NCBI RefSeq assembly: GCF_002876705.1 | Contig: NZ_MDAG01000035.1 | Span: 305,080 to 369,079 of the forward strand | DNA: 64,000 bases | DNA from: Enterovibrio norvegicus_B | GTDB lineage: Bacteria > Pseudomonadota > Gammaproteobacteria > Enterobacterales > Vibrionaceae | Direction of reading: 5' to 3' | Part shown: positions 42,224 through 50,735 of the stretch, piece after piece | Numbering within the stretch: the stretch's first letter is position 1 | How the letters are laid out: each line of letters opens with the position of its first letter | Translations under genes and position numbers: made by a program | The notes under the pieces: generated by a model | What the model saw: only the letters and a program-made list of their open reading frames with translations | Told to the model about the DNA's origin: nothing | Database searches by the model: none

Positions 42224-43291
42224 TTAGAGGACGCCTTTGCTGCTTGGCAGTTCATTGCCATCAACACGAATGGCCTGACGCAGAGTACGACCGTAGGCTT
42301 TGAACAAGCTCTCTACGATGTGGTGCGTGTTATCGCCATCTGAAGACAGGTGCAGCGTGCAAGCCATGGTGTCAGTCAATGAACGGAAGAAGTGCTCAAC
42401 CATTTCTGTTGAAAGGTCACCCACTTTCTCTTGTGAGAAACTGGCTTCAAATTTCAGGTAAGGACGGCCAGATAGATCCAACGCACATTGTGCAAGGCAT
42501 TCGTCCATTGGTAGGCTGAACCCGAAACGGCCGATGCCACGTTTGTTACCGAGCGCTTCTTTTAGCGCTTGGCCTAGTGCCAGTGCGGTGTCTTCAACCG
42601 TGTGGTGATCGTCGATGTGCAGATCGCCCTCCACAGCTACTTTCATTTGGAAGCCGCCGTGGGTCGCGATTTGATCCAGCATGTGGTCGAAGAAACCCAA
42701 ACCCGTGCTGATGCTATTGCCACCGGTTTCATCCAAGTTGACCGTGATGTTGATGTCGGTTTCTTTGGTGGTACGGGTGACCGATGCGACACGTGGATTG
42801 GTGGTCAAATCTTTTAAGATTTGTTTCCAACCCAAGGTTTCTGGGTTGTATTGAATGCCACGAATCGCCATGTTCTCAGCCAACTGGATGTCAGTGTGAC
42901 GATCGCCAATCACGGCAGAGTGTTTGAAATCTACACGGCCTTGTTGCAGGTAGTCTTTCACCAAACCCAGTTTAGGTTTGCGGCAACTGCAGCCTTCGTT
43001 ATCGAAATGCGGGCAAATCAAAACGTCAGCAAACTTCACGCCTTGAGATTCGAAAATCTCCATCATCATGTTATGTGGTGCGTCGAAATCTGCTTGCGGG
43101 TAGCTGTCGGTGCCCAAGCCATCTTGGTTCGTCACCATGACCAGCTTGTAGCCAGCGTCTTGCAGTGCGAGAAGTGCTGGGATCACGAAAGGTTCGAACT
43201 TGAGCTTGTCGAGGCGGTCGACTTGAAAGTCTACTGGTGGCTCAACAATCAAAGTGCCATCGCGGTCAATAAAGAGAATTTTTTCTTTCAC
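42224..43291 (-). CDS. hisB: bifunctional histidinol-phosphatase/imidazoleglycerol-phosphate dehydratase HisB
   Basis: This 355-residue fusion has a HAD phosphatase (1-165; ILFIDRDGTL, with zinc-binding CPHFDNEGCSCRKPK) and the IGP dehydratase (about 167-355; GLGFFDHMLDQIATHGG, HIDDHHTVEDTAL). It performs steps 7 and 9 of the pathway. The GTG start is preceded by AAGGAAAG. Confidence 0.97.
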   Translation of the reverse strand: MKEKILFIDRDGTLIVEPPVDFQVDRLDKLKFEPFVIPALLALQDAGYKLVMVTNQDGLGTDSYPQADFDAPHNMMMEIFESQGVKFADVLICPHFDNEGCSCRKPKLGLVKDYLQQGRVDFKHSAVIGDRHTDIQLAENMAIRGIQYNPETLGWKQILKDLTTNPRVASVTRTTKETDINITVNLDETGGNSISTGLGFFDHMLDQIATHGGFQMKVAVEGDLHIDDHHTVEDTALALGQALKEALGNKRGIGRFGFSLPMDECLAQCALDLSGRPYLKFEASFSQEKVGDLSTEMVEHFFRSLTDTMACTLHLSSDGDNTHHIVESLFKAYGRTLRQAIRVDGNELPSSKGVL

Positions 43292-43328
43292 ATTGCTTTC
43301 CTTAACAATACGTCCTTCGCTTCCTGCT

Positions 43329-44375
43329 TTACGCCAATTGTTGGCGAATAAAGGTCAGGGTTTTTTCGCACTCTTCTCGGTTACCGACGCTAATGCGAAT
43401 GCAGCCTTCTATCGGTGAGCGTCTTAAAATGATGCCGTTATCCCACAGTGTTGAGAACAACAGGTCAGCATCATCGAATTTAACAAGTAGGTAGTTACCG
43501 TAGCCGTCGAACACCTGAGCACCCGGCAGCATGGACAGGCCTGCTTGCAGGTATGCGCGGTTGGCGTTGAGGTCAAGCACCTGGTATTTCATGCGAGCAA
43601 GGCCCACTTCTGACAGTGCTTGGCAAGCAATCTCTGTGACAGGGACTGGCACTGGGTAAGGCGCGATCACTTTCAACATTAGTTGGATGACTTGCGTATT
43701 CGCCAGTGTGAAGCCACAACGAAGACCTGCAAGGGCAAAAGCCTTCGACATGGTGCGTAAAATCGCAAGGTTCGGGTAACGCACCAAAAGATCGACCGTC
43801 GACGCTTCCGGGCAGAAATCGATATACGCTTCATCGACAACCACCAGCGCTTTGCCTGCAGTCATTTCTAGCAGCGCTTCAATGTCATTGCGGTTCAGTA
43901 GGTTGCCTGTTGGGTTGTTTGGGCTGCAAACGAACACCAATTTCACACCATCAATCTGCTTCTCGATCTCTGGCATGTTCAGCTGCCAGTCTTCTGTGAG
44001 CGGCACAGTTTTACGCGAAACGCCAAAGGTCTCTGCACTGATGGCATACATGCCGTACGTTGGCGGACAGAACAGAATCGAATCTTCGCCAGCTTCACAG
44101 AAAGTGCGGATCAACAGCTCGATACTTTCGTCTGCGCCGCGTGAGGTCAGCACTTGGTCTGGTCGCACGCCTGCATAATCTGCGTAAGCGCGAATCAAAG
44201 GATCAGGCTGACATTCGCTGTAGCGGTTTAGGCTATTGCCGCTGACCACATATTCATTGTTGAACGGTGACTCGTTGGCGTTCAGCCAAACATCACCTTG
44301 CCCGCCCAAACGGCGAGCAGACAGGTAAGGGGTCAACGCTTGAACGTCCTTACGGGCTAACTTCTCAATATCCAT
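43329..44375 (-). CDS. hisC: histidinol-phosphate aminotransferase HisC
   Basis: This 348-residue class I/II PLP enzyme has the pyridoxal Lys in RTMSKAFALAGLRCG and N-terminal VWLNANESPF. It transaminates imidazole acetol phosphate. The ATG at 44375 (MDIEKLARKD) follows AGGGG. It lies 13 bases after hisD. Confidence 0.97.
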   Translation of the reverse strand: MDIEKLARKDVQALTPYLSARRLGGQGDVWLNANESPFNNEYVVSGNSLNRYSECQPDPLIRAYADYAGVRPDQVLTSRGADESIELLIRTFCEAGEDSILFCPPTYGMYAISAETFGVSRKTVPLTEDWQLNMPEIEKQIDGVKLVFVCSPNNPTGNLLNRNDIEALLEMTAGKALVVVDEAYIDFCPEASTVDLLVRYPNLAILRTMSKAFALAGLRCGFTLANTQVIQLMLKVIAPYPVPVPVTEIACQALSEVGLARMKYQVLDLNANRAYLQAGLSMLPGAQVFDGYGNYLLVKFDDADLLFSTLWDNGIILRRSPIEGCIRISVGNREECEKTLTFIRQQLA

Positions 44376-44388
44376 AACAACCCCTGAA

Positions 44389-45681
44389 TTAAGCTTTGTT
44401 GAGTTTTTCAACGCGAAGCGTGACGGCATTTCTGTGTGCGTCTAACCCTTCTGCGTTAGCCATGGCAACCACGGTGGGTGCCAATGCTTGTAGGCCATCG
44501 GCTGACAACTCTTGTACGGTCATACGTTTGCTGAAATCCGCAAGTCCAAGACTTGAATAGGTACGCGTAAAACCATAGGTAGGCAGCACGTGGTTGGTGC
44601 CAGAGGCATAATCACCGACGGACTCTGGTGACCAAGCGCCGAGGAAAATCGAGCCTGCATTATCAAGCAACGGCAGCGATTCACGTGGGTTCTTGGTTTG
44701 CACGATCAAGTGCTCAGGGCCGTAGTTATTCGAAATCGCAATACATTGCGGCAGGCTATCGGCAATGATGATCAGGCTAGAACCAAGTGCTTTGCTTGCG
44801 ATGTCTGCGCGGCTTAGCGTTTTAAGTTGGCGCTGAACAGCGTCTGCGACTTTCTCTGCTAATACTGGAGAAGGCGTCACCAGCACGACTTGTGAGTCAG
44901 GACCGTGTTCCGCTTGGCTCAGCAAATCTGCCGCAACAAAATCCGCATCGGCTTCTTCATCGGCAATCACGAGCACTTCAGAAGGTCCTGCCGGCATATC
45001 AATGGCAGCCCCTTTGAAATCATTGCTGACTTGGCGCTTTGCTTCGGTCACAAAGGCGTTGCCTGGGCCGAAGATTTTGTCCACTTTGCTGACAGTTTCT
45101 GTGCCGTAAGCCATGGCTGCAACAGCTTGTGCGCCGCCAAGGTTATAGACTTCGTCGATACCGCAAAGCTTCGCGACATACAGGATTTCATCGGCAATTG
45201 GCGGAGGGGAACTCAACACCACTTTACGACAACCTGCGATTTGCGAAGGCACACCCAGCATTAAAACGGTGGAAGGCAATGGCGCGCTGCCACCCGGGAT
45301 GTACAAACCAACACGATTGATAGGGCGAGTAACCAGCTCACAGACCACACCCGGCATGGTTTCAACTTTCAGTGGTTGGGCTTTTTGCGCTTGGTGGAAA
45401 CAGGCGATGTTTGCATAGGCCTGTTTCAGTGCTTGTTTAATGTCATCGCCCAAGCGATCTTCTGCACTATCAATGTCGCTTTGGCTAACACGGATTGACT
45501 CAGGCACAACCTTATCGAACTTTTCGGTAAGGGCTTTGAGCGCCGCATCGCCACCTTCGCGTACATCGCGAAGTACGCCAGTAACGGCATCAGTAATCGA
45601 TGCGCTGTCGCTGATTGCTGGACGTTCCAGCAATGCATCGCGTTGTTGTTCGCTGAGAGATTTCCAAACCACCGTTTTCAT
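44389..45681 (-). CDS. hisD: histidinol dehydrogenase HisD
   Basis: This 430-residue zinc enzyme performs the last two oxidations to histidine. Signature segments are GLYIPGGSAPLPSTVLMLGVPSQIAGC, IFGPGNAFVTEAKRQV, and NHVLPTYGFTRTYSSLGLADF, holding the catalytic and Zn-binding residues. It lies three bases after hisG. Confidence 0.97.
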   Translation of the reverse strand: MKTVVWKSLSEQQRDALLERPAISDSASITDAVTGVLRDVREGGDAALKALTEKFDKVVPESIRVSQSDIDSAEDRLGDDIKQALKQAYANIACFHQAQKAQPLKVETMPGVVCELVTRPINRVGLYIPGGSAPLPSTVLMLGVPSQIAGCRKVVLSSPPPIADEILYVAKLCGIDEVYNLGGAQAVAAMAYGTETVSKVDKIFGPGNAFVTEAKRQVSNDFKGAAIDMPAGPSEVLVIADEEADADFVAADLLSQAEHGPDSQVVLVTPSPVLAEKVADAVQRQLKTLSRADIASKALGSSLIIIADSLPQCIAISNNYGPEHLIVQTKNPRESLPLLDNAGSIFLGAWSPESVGDYASGTNHVLPTYGFTRTYSSLGLADFSKRMTVQELSADGLQALAPTVVAMANAEGLDAHRNAVTLRVEKLNKA

Positions 45682-45684
45682 GGC

Positions 45685-46581
45685 TTACTCCATCATTTTC
45701 TCAATTGGCAGCACCAGAATGGAGCTTGCACCCAAATCCTTCAGTTTTTCCATGGTTTCCCAGAACAAGTTTTCTGTGCTCACAAGATGTACCGCTACGC
45801 GCTGTTTATCGTGCGCCAAAGGAAGGATGGTTGGATCTTCTGCACCCGGCAGAAGCTCAACGATTTTTTCTAACGTTTCGCTTGGTGCGTGAAGCATGAT
45901 GTATTTGGATTCTTTCGCTTTAATCACACCGTTGATACGCGTAAGAAGACGGTCGATTAATTCGACTTTGTCTGTTGCAAACTCGCCAGTACGTTGAATA
46001 AGCACGGCTTTTGAGCGGAAAATGACTTCTGCTTCTTTCAGGCCGTTTGCTTCGAGGGTTGCGCCGGTTGATACCAAGTCACAAATCGCGTCAGCAAGGC
46101 CAGCGCGTGGCGCAACTTCAACGGAACCGTTCAACATACAGGTGCTGAATTTAACGTCTTGCTTGTCGAGGTAAGCTTTAAGGATGTTCGGATAGGTCGT
46201 CGCAATGCGTTTGCCAGCGAGATCTTGAGGGCCGTTATAGTCTTGGTCTTTTTCAACAGCAACTGACAAGCGACAGCCACCGAAGTCTAGACGGCGCAGT
46301 TTGTTGTATTCGCTTGGCTCACCAACTTTAACGCGTTCTAGACGAACTTCTTCCAGTTCGTTTTCACCGATAACACCCAGGTCGACCACACCATCCATGA
46401 TGAGGCCTGGGATATCGTCATCGCGCACCAACAATAGGTCGATAGGCATATTTTCAGCGTGCGCCACCAGACGGTCGCCAGAAACATTGATTTTAACGCC
46501 ACAGCGTTTTAGCAGCTCAAAGCACTCTTTTGCTAGGCGGCCTTTCTTTTGTATCGCGATTCTTAAGCGTTCTGTTTGCAT
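45685..46581 (-). CDS. hisG: ATP phosphoribosyltransferase HisG (long form)
   Basis: This 298-residue long-form HisG starts RLRIAIQKKGRLAKECFELLKRCG and ends with a regulatory ACT-like domain (about 225-298). It carries out the first committed step and is feedback-inhibited by histidine. E. coli HisG is 299 residues. It heads the operon downstream of the leader peptide and attenuator. Confidence 0.97.
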   Translation of the reverse strand: MQTERLRIAIQKKGRLAKECFELLKRCGVKINVSGDRLVAHAENMPIDLLLVRDDDIPGLIMDGVVDLGVIGENELEEVRLERVKVGEPSEYNKLRRLDFGGCRLSVAVEKDQDYNGPQDLAGKRIATTYPNILKAYLDKQDVKFSTCMLNGSVEVAPRAGLADAICDLVSTGATLEANGLKEAEVIFRSKAVLIQRTGEFATDKVELIDRLLTRINGVIKAKESKYIMLHAPSETLEKIVELLPGAEDPTILPLAHDKQRVAVHLVSTENLFWETMEKLKDLGASSILVLPIEKMME

Positions 46582-46655
46582 GATCTAATCCCTGTATCTT
46601 TGGTTTCAACGCTCCCTTCTAGAAGACGCTGTCACAATTTTTAATCCTAAAATGT

Positions 46656-46688
46656 AAAAAACCCCCGGAAGGTTCGCTTCCGGGGGTC
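46656..46688 (-). terminator. his operon attenuator (terminator hairpin)
   Basis: An 11-bp stem ACCCCCGGAAG / CTTCCGGGGGT with a five-base loop is followed on the minus strand by TTTTTT. It lies between the leader peptide and hisG, as expected for transcription attenuation by histidyl-tRNA supply. Confidence 0.92.
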
Positions 46689-46767
46689 TGAATCTTGTAT
46701 TCGCTTTCAATGACCGTTGGAAGAACCTAATCCTTGTCTTCCAGTCGAAACCAATCTTCCCGAAAGA

Positions 46768-46815
46768 CTACTCAGGATGGTGATGATGGTGAATGGTCAT
46801 GAGCGATTTTTGCAT
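46768..46815 (-). CDS. hisL: his operon leader peptide HisL
   Basis: On the minus strand an ATG opens the 15-residue peptide MQKSLMTIHHHHHPE, followed by TAG. Five consecutive His codons let translation sense charged tRNA-His and choose between the anti-terminator and the attenuator downstream. AAGG lies 12 bases upstream of the ATG. An internal ATG at MTIH is a possible alternative start. Confidence 0.9.
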   Translation of the reverse strand: MQKSLMTIHHHHHPE

Positions 46816-47154
46816 ATTTACTTGACTACCTTGTCTGCGTATTTGTGTAAACCAGAGCACAATGTTTGCAATGTGCATCATAAATTGGTTTAACGTTTAC
46901 TTGGCATCAACACTAACAAACTCACTAAATATTGCAACAAGTAATTTGTGGATTTCTACATTTACAGAAGGGGTTCGCGGGGAAAGGCAAGAAACGCTGA
47001 GTTGACTCGCATTTGAAAGACACTTTAGTGACAGTTAGATGACTCTTTTTTGCAACGTCTTTCGAGTGGATAAAGAGGCCGCTCTCTTGATTACAGGGCG
47101 ATGCCTTGGCATTGAAAAGACGGTTTTCTTTCAGATTTATGTGTTTAAGGGGTT
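46816..47154. other. promoter region of the his operon, no gene seen
   Basis: These 339 bases lie between the leader peptide and the small gene upstream. They are moderately AT-rich and must contain the his promoter. I see only weak -10 matches, such as TATGAT on the minus strand near 46876, without a convincing -35. No open frame here is credible. Confidence 0.5.
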
Positions 47155-47340
47155 CTAGACGTAAATATCAAGTAACCCGTCTTTTTTCTTTTTGTCCGTG
47201 CTATTGGCGGTCTCGTTGTTCGATGCCTCTTGTTCGTCATTTTCGATATCGCGCTCGGCATTAGATTTGGTCGCATCTTGCTTCAAGATCGTCCCGACTT
47301 TCTTGAGCGGCGCTTCTGTCAATTTGGGGAACCAAGTCAT
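47155..47340 (-). CDS. small hypothetical protein (61 aa)
   Basis: The protein begins MTWFPKLTEAPLKKVGTILKQ and then becomes highly charged (NAERDIENDEQEAS, STDKKKKDG), ending LLDIYV. It has no signal peptide or membrane helix. The ATG at 47340 is preceded by GAGGA with six bases spacing, which supports translation. A TTG at 47346 is a possible alternative. I do not recognise a family. It lies between ychJ and the his operon, on the same strand as both. Confidence 0.5.
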   Translation of the reverse strand: MTWFPKLTEAPLKKVGTILKQDATKSNAERDIENDEQEASNNETANSTDKKKKDGLLDIYV

Positions 47341-47403
47341 AATCAATCCTCATGATCCGTTCCCCTATGTTATCGGCGTTAGCTCACTCGACTTGAGTGT
47401 TTT

Positions 47404-47931
47404 TTAACCGCAGCATTTTTTGTGCTTTTTACCGCTGCCACAGGGGCAAGGATCGTTGCGGCCAACTTTTTGTTGTTGTGGGTATTCGCCATCGAGGTAA
47501 TACCACACCGTGTCATCGCCTTTCTTTTCCGTGACAAAGCGCGATTTTTCTTGCAGACAATACTCATTACCGTTTTCAGCGTAGTGCGCTTTGAATTGCA
47601 CGTAGCCAAGGTTACCTTCGGCTTCAACAGAGCTTGCGATCACCTCTAGGCCCAACCACTCACTGTTGACTGATTGCGCAATGGCGTCACGGTGTTTTTC
47701 CGCTTCACATGACGGGTGATACGTATCTATCACAAAATCCACCAAGCCCAATGCATGTGCGCTGTAGCGAGAGCGCATCAACTTTTCTGGGTGGTCAGCA
47801 TTTGCGTGGTTGAGGTGAACAAGTTCACAACAATCACGATAAAGTGTGTTGCTGCAACACGGGCACGCTGACTCGCGCGCAAGAGAAAGATCAATGCTAG
47901 GTTGTTGTTCGTTCATGGGGTTCGTGGTCAT
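47404..47931 (-). CDS. ychJ: YchJ family protein with SEC-C metal-binding motifs
   Basis: This 175-residue protein has two zinc-binding Cys clusters, CPCCSNTLYRDCC near residues 23-35 and the SEC-C motif PCPCGSGKKHKKCCG at the C-terminus. The middle resembles an NTF2-like fold (MRSRYSAHALGLVDFVIDTYHP). The function is unknown. E. coli YchJ is 152 residues, and this one has an N-terminal extension MTTNPMNEQQPS. A second ATG at MNEQQ is a plausible start. Confidence 0.92.
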   Translation of the reverse strand: MTTNPMNEQQPSIDLSLARESACPCCSNTLYRDCCELVHLNHANADHPEKLMRSRYSAHALGLVDFVIDTYHPSCEAEKHRDAIAQSVNSEWLGLEVIASSVEAEGNLGYVQFKAHYAENGNEYCLQEKSRFVTEKKGDDTVWYYLDGEYPQQQKVGRNDPCPCGSGKKHKKCCG

Positions 47932-48033
47932 GAAAAAGACGCTCGATAAAGTAAAATCGCGCCTATTTTCGAAGGCAACAGAAACAGAGTCAAGATAAGC
48001 CTGAACACGACTTAAATGAGTCTGCGACAGCGA

Positions 48034-48068
48034 TGAAAAAGGCGAAGCGTTCAGACCGCTTCGCCTTC
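48034..48068 (-). terminator. terminator after the first puuA-like gene
   Basis: The stem AAGGCGAAGCG / CGCTTCGCCTT is followed by TTTTTC on the minus strand, 36 bases after the stop. Confidence 0.8.
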
Positions 48069-48102
48069 ATGATTGCTTAGGGGTTACTTAACAGCTGCTT
48101 AC

Positions 48103-49518
48103 CTAAAAAGCGTGCAAATACCAATCGTATTCTAAGCCCGTAATATGCTGTTCAAACTCTTCCAATTCCTTCTCTTTACACGTGACGAAAACATCCACGA
48201 AATCGGTGCCGAGGTATTCACGCATCGGCTCTGATTGCGAAAGTACGCGCAGCGCATCACGTAGGTTCGTCGGTAATGCATCGAATTCTAACTCTTTGTC
48301 GTAGGCGTTACCGACAACCGGCTCTGAAGGTTCGATTTTGTTTTCAATGCCATAAAGAACCGACGCCAGCAGGGCACTCATCATGAGGTAAGGGTTCGCA
48401 TCTGCGCCCGCCACGCGGTGTTCAATACGTGTCGCTTCGGGTGCATCCCCCGGGATACGTAGCGCCGTGGTGCGGTTTTCAACACCCCACGTTGCCGCAT
48501 TCGGCACGTAGAAATCCGGGGCGAATCGACGGAAGGAATTGATGTTTGGGCACAGGATTGCCATGTAATCCGGCATCAATGCCAGCATGCCACCCAAGGC
48601 CCAGCGTAATGTGTCTGTCATTTCCCCATTTTCAGGTGGCTGGAATACATTGTTACCTTCGTCATCGAGCAAACTGATGTGAACGTGCATGCCGTTACCC
48701 GCTTGATCCGCATAAGGCTTTGCCATAAAGGTGGTATCAAGCTCGTGTTCGTGGGCCACTTGCTTGATCACGCGTTTAAGCAAAAGGGCATAATCACAGG
48801 CTGCGAGCGGATCATTGGTATGGGTAAGGTTAATTTCAAATTGCCCTGGTGCGGACTCTGCGACGATGGTATCCGCAGGCAGGCCTTGTTCTCGCGCCGC
48901 ATCAATGATGCCCGTTAGGAACTCTGAATATTCGTCCAGATCATCCAGCGAATAGACTTGGGTGTTTTCTGGGCGTCGGCCTGTCACGGGGGAAATCGGC
49001 GGCAGTGGTGCTTGGCCAGATTCCTGACTGTCGATTAAATAAAACTCTAATTCAAATGCCGACACAGGCGTTAAGCCTTTGTCTTTAATCTGTCTAACAA
49101 GACGTCGCAAGATCATGCGGGGATCGCCGAAGAAAGGGGTTTGTGGATCTTCGTACATTTCGAGCAGCAATTGTGCGATAGGACGCTTTTGCCAAGGCTG
49201 AGTGGTTAGCGAGCCTGCAACAGGAAAACAGATGGCATCGGATTCACCAATCTCCAACCCTAATCCTGTTTCTTCTACCGGATTTCCTTTGATATTCATG
49301 CCGTAGATAGAGATAGGAAGGGCGATACCGTGCTCATAGGCTTTTGGCAATTTGTCTTTCTCGACGCGTTTTCCGCGAACAATGCCATTCATATCAATCA
49401 GTAACAGGTCTATGAACTCCATTTCTGGGTGTTCTGCGAGAAATTGCGATGCCTCTTTTGGGTCGGGCAGCGCGGTATCTTTTTCCTTGAACAATGCCTT
49501 GTCTGTTTGATATCGCAT
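48103..49518 (-). CDS. puuA: gamma-glutamylputrescine synthetase (PuuA-like glutamine synthetase)
   Basis: This 471-residue glutamine-synthetase-fold enzyme should ligate glutamate to putrescine with ATP as the first step of the Puu pathway. Seen are LLLIDMNGIVRGKRV near 39-53, SAFELEFYL (metal-binding Glu), AESAPGQFEINL, GNGMHVHISL (ATP-site His) and NSFRRFAPDFYVP. It stands alone, divergent from puuD, with its own terminator. A second, less similar copy is at 50728-52074. Confidence 0.9.
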   Translation of the reverse strand: MRYQTDKALFKEKDTALPDPKEASQFLAEHPEMEFIDLLLIDMNGIVRGKRVEKDKLPKAYEHGIALPISIYGMNIKGNPVEETGLGLEIGESDAICFPVAGSLTTQPWQKRPIAQLLLEMYEDPQTPFFGDPRMILRRLVRQIKDKGLTPVSAFELEFYLIDSQESGQAPLPPISPVTGRRPENTQVYSLDDLDEYSEFLTGIIDAAREQGLPADTIVAESAPGQFEINLTHTNDPLAACDYALLLKRVIKQVAHEHELDTTFMAKPYADQAGNGMHVHISLLDDEGNNVFQPPENGEMTDTLRWALGGMLALMPDYMAILCPNINSFRRFAPDFYVPNAATWGVENRTTALRIPGDAPEATRIEHRVAGADANPYLMMSALLASVLYGIENKIEPSEPVVGNAYDKELEFDALPTNLRDALRVLSQSEPMREYLGTDFVDVFVTCKEKELEEFEQHITGLEYDWYLHAF

Positions 49519-49961
49519 ATGTCACCTGTCTGGGTGTAAATTATATCAATCACTCCTAGTGATACCTCTGAGTGAATAGTAAACCCTGTTGAATGTCAAC
49601 CGCGTCACGGTTCACAAAAATCATCTTATCTCATAAAATCAATGCGATAAGGCGCGATAAATCAAGCCATTACCAATGTTAAGAAAATGAAAAATAAATC
49701 GAACGCAAATGTTGATTGGCTCTCTTGCGTAATTTATTTTTAACGTGTAGCGTGTGAAAAAACGAACGCACTATAGATAATGTAAAACATCACAGGGTTT
49801 TGAAATCGCCGCCTCATCACGTATTGAAACGTAATGGACGTGAAACACGAGGAACGTTAAATAAAGGGCGAGCATCGTGATGTATAGGCACATCGCCAGT
49901 GCGACCAGTAGCTTGATCAAAAGATGGCCTAATCAAGAGATGGAATGATAATGAGGTGTTT
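49519..49961. other. divergent regulatory region between puuA and puuD
   Basis: The 443 bases lack a credible gene. They contain the extended -10 promoter of puuA listed separately and, on the plus strand, the candidate TTGATT-17-TATTTT at 49712-49740. The sequence is AT-rich between 49600 and 49800. A PuuR-like AAATTATATCAATCA at 49538-49552 matches 10 of 15 positions of the E. coli PuuR site as I recall it. Confidence 0.5.
49540..49548 (-). promoter_or_regulatory. extended -10 promoter of puuA
   Basis: The minus strand reads TGATATAAT, a perfect TGn-TATAAT extended -10, 22 bases upstream of the puuA ATG. No good -35 is seen. It overlaps the PuuR-like element at 49538-49552. Confidence 0.5.
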
Positions 49962-50735
49962 ATGACTCGCTCAGCAATGCCTATGGTTGGAGTGAGCGGC
50001 TGCACAAGCCAGCTTGGGTTGCATCCTTTCCACATCGCGGGAGACAAATACCTGAGAGGGGTGTCAGACGGAGCCAATTGCTGTCCTTTAATTATCCCAG
50101 CGTTGGGTGATGCGCTGCCTATGGGCGCACTGTTGTCTTCACTCGATGGCATTCTTTTCACGGGATCGCCGTCCAACATTCAACCCCATCACTATTCAGG
50201 TACTCCCAGCGAACCGGGCACGCAACACGACCCAGATCGCGATGCCACCACACTTCCTATGATGAAACTCGCCTTAGAGGTGGGCGTGCCTTTTCTCGCT
50301 ATATGCCGAGGCTTTCAGGAAATGAACGTGGTGATGGGTGGAACGCTCCACCAGAAATTGCACGACGTGGGTGACTTCATTGAACACCGCGAAGACAAAA
50401 CCGCGCCGGTTGATATTCAATACGGCCTCTCTCACACCGTAAACATTGAACCCGGGGGCCTCCTCTGCGAGGCGTGGGGTCGCACTTCTGCTGACGTTAA
50501 TTCTGTTCATACGCAAGGTATAGACAGGTTGGGTGAAGGATTGCGACCTGAAGCGACAGCCCCTGATGGCTTGATAGAAGCCATGTCTGTTATCAATGCG
50601 AAACAATTTGCTTTAGGTGTGCAATGGCATCCTGAGTGGAAGGTCACAAAAAATCCCTTTTATTCAGCTATCTTCGAAGTATTCGGAAATGCCTGCAGAC
50701 AGCGAGCGAAGGAACGTGAGAAAGCCAATGAATAA
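49962..50735 (+). CDS. puuD: gamma-glutamyl-gamma-aminobutyrate hydrolase PuuD
   Basis: This 257-residue peptidase C26/class I amidotransferase-like enzyme has the nucleophile Cys in AICRGFQEMNVVMGG and the His-Glu pair in GVQWHPEW. It releases GABA from gamma-glutamyl-GABA in the Puu pathway. The ATG at 49962 has GAGG five bases upstream. A GTG at 49956 adds two residues. The stop overlaps the next gene by eight bases. Confidence 0.93.
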   Translation: MTRSAMPMVGVSGCTSQLGLHPFHIAGDKYLRGVSDGANCCPLIIPALGDALPMGALLSSLDGILFTGSPSNIQPHHYSGTPSEPGTQHDPDRDATTLPMMKLALEVGVPFLAICRGFQEMNVVMGGTLHQKLHDVGDFIEHREDKTAPVDIQYGLSHTVNIEPGGLLCEAWGRTSADVNSVHTQGIDRLGEGLRPEATAPDGLIEAMSVINAKQFALGVQWHPEWKVTKNPFYSAIFEVFGNACRQRAKEREKANE

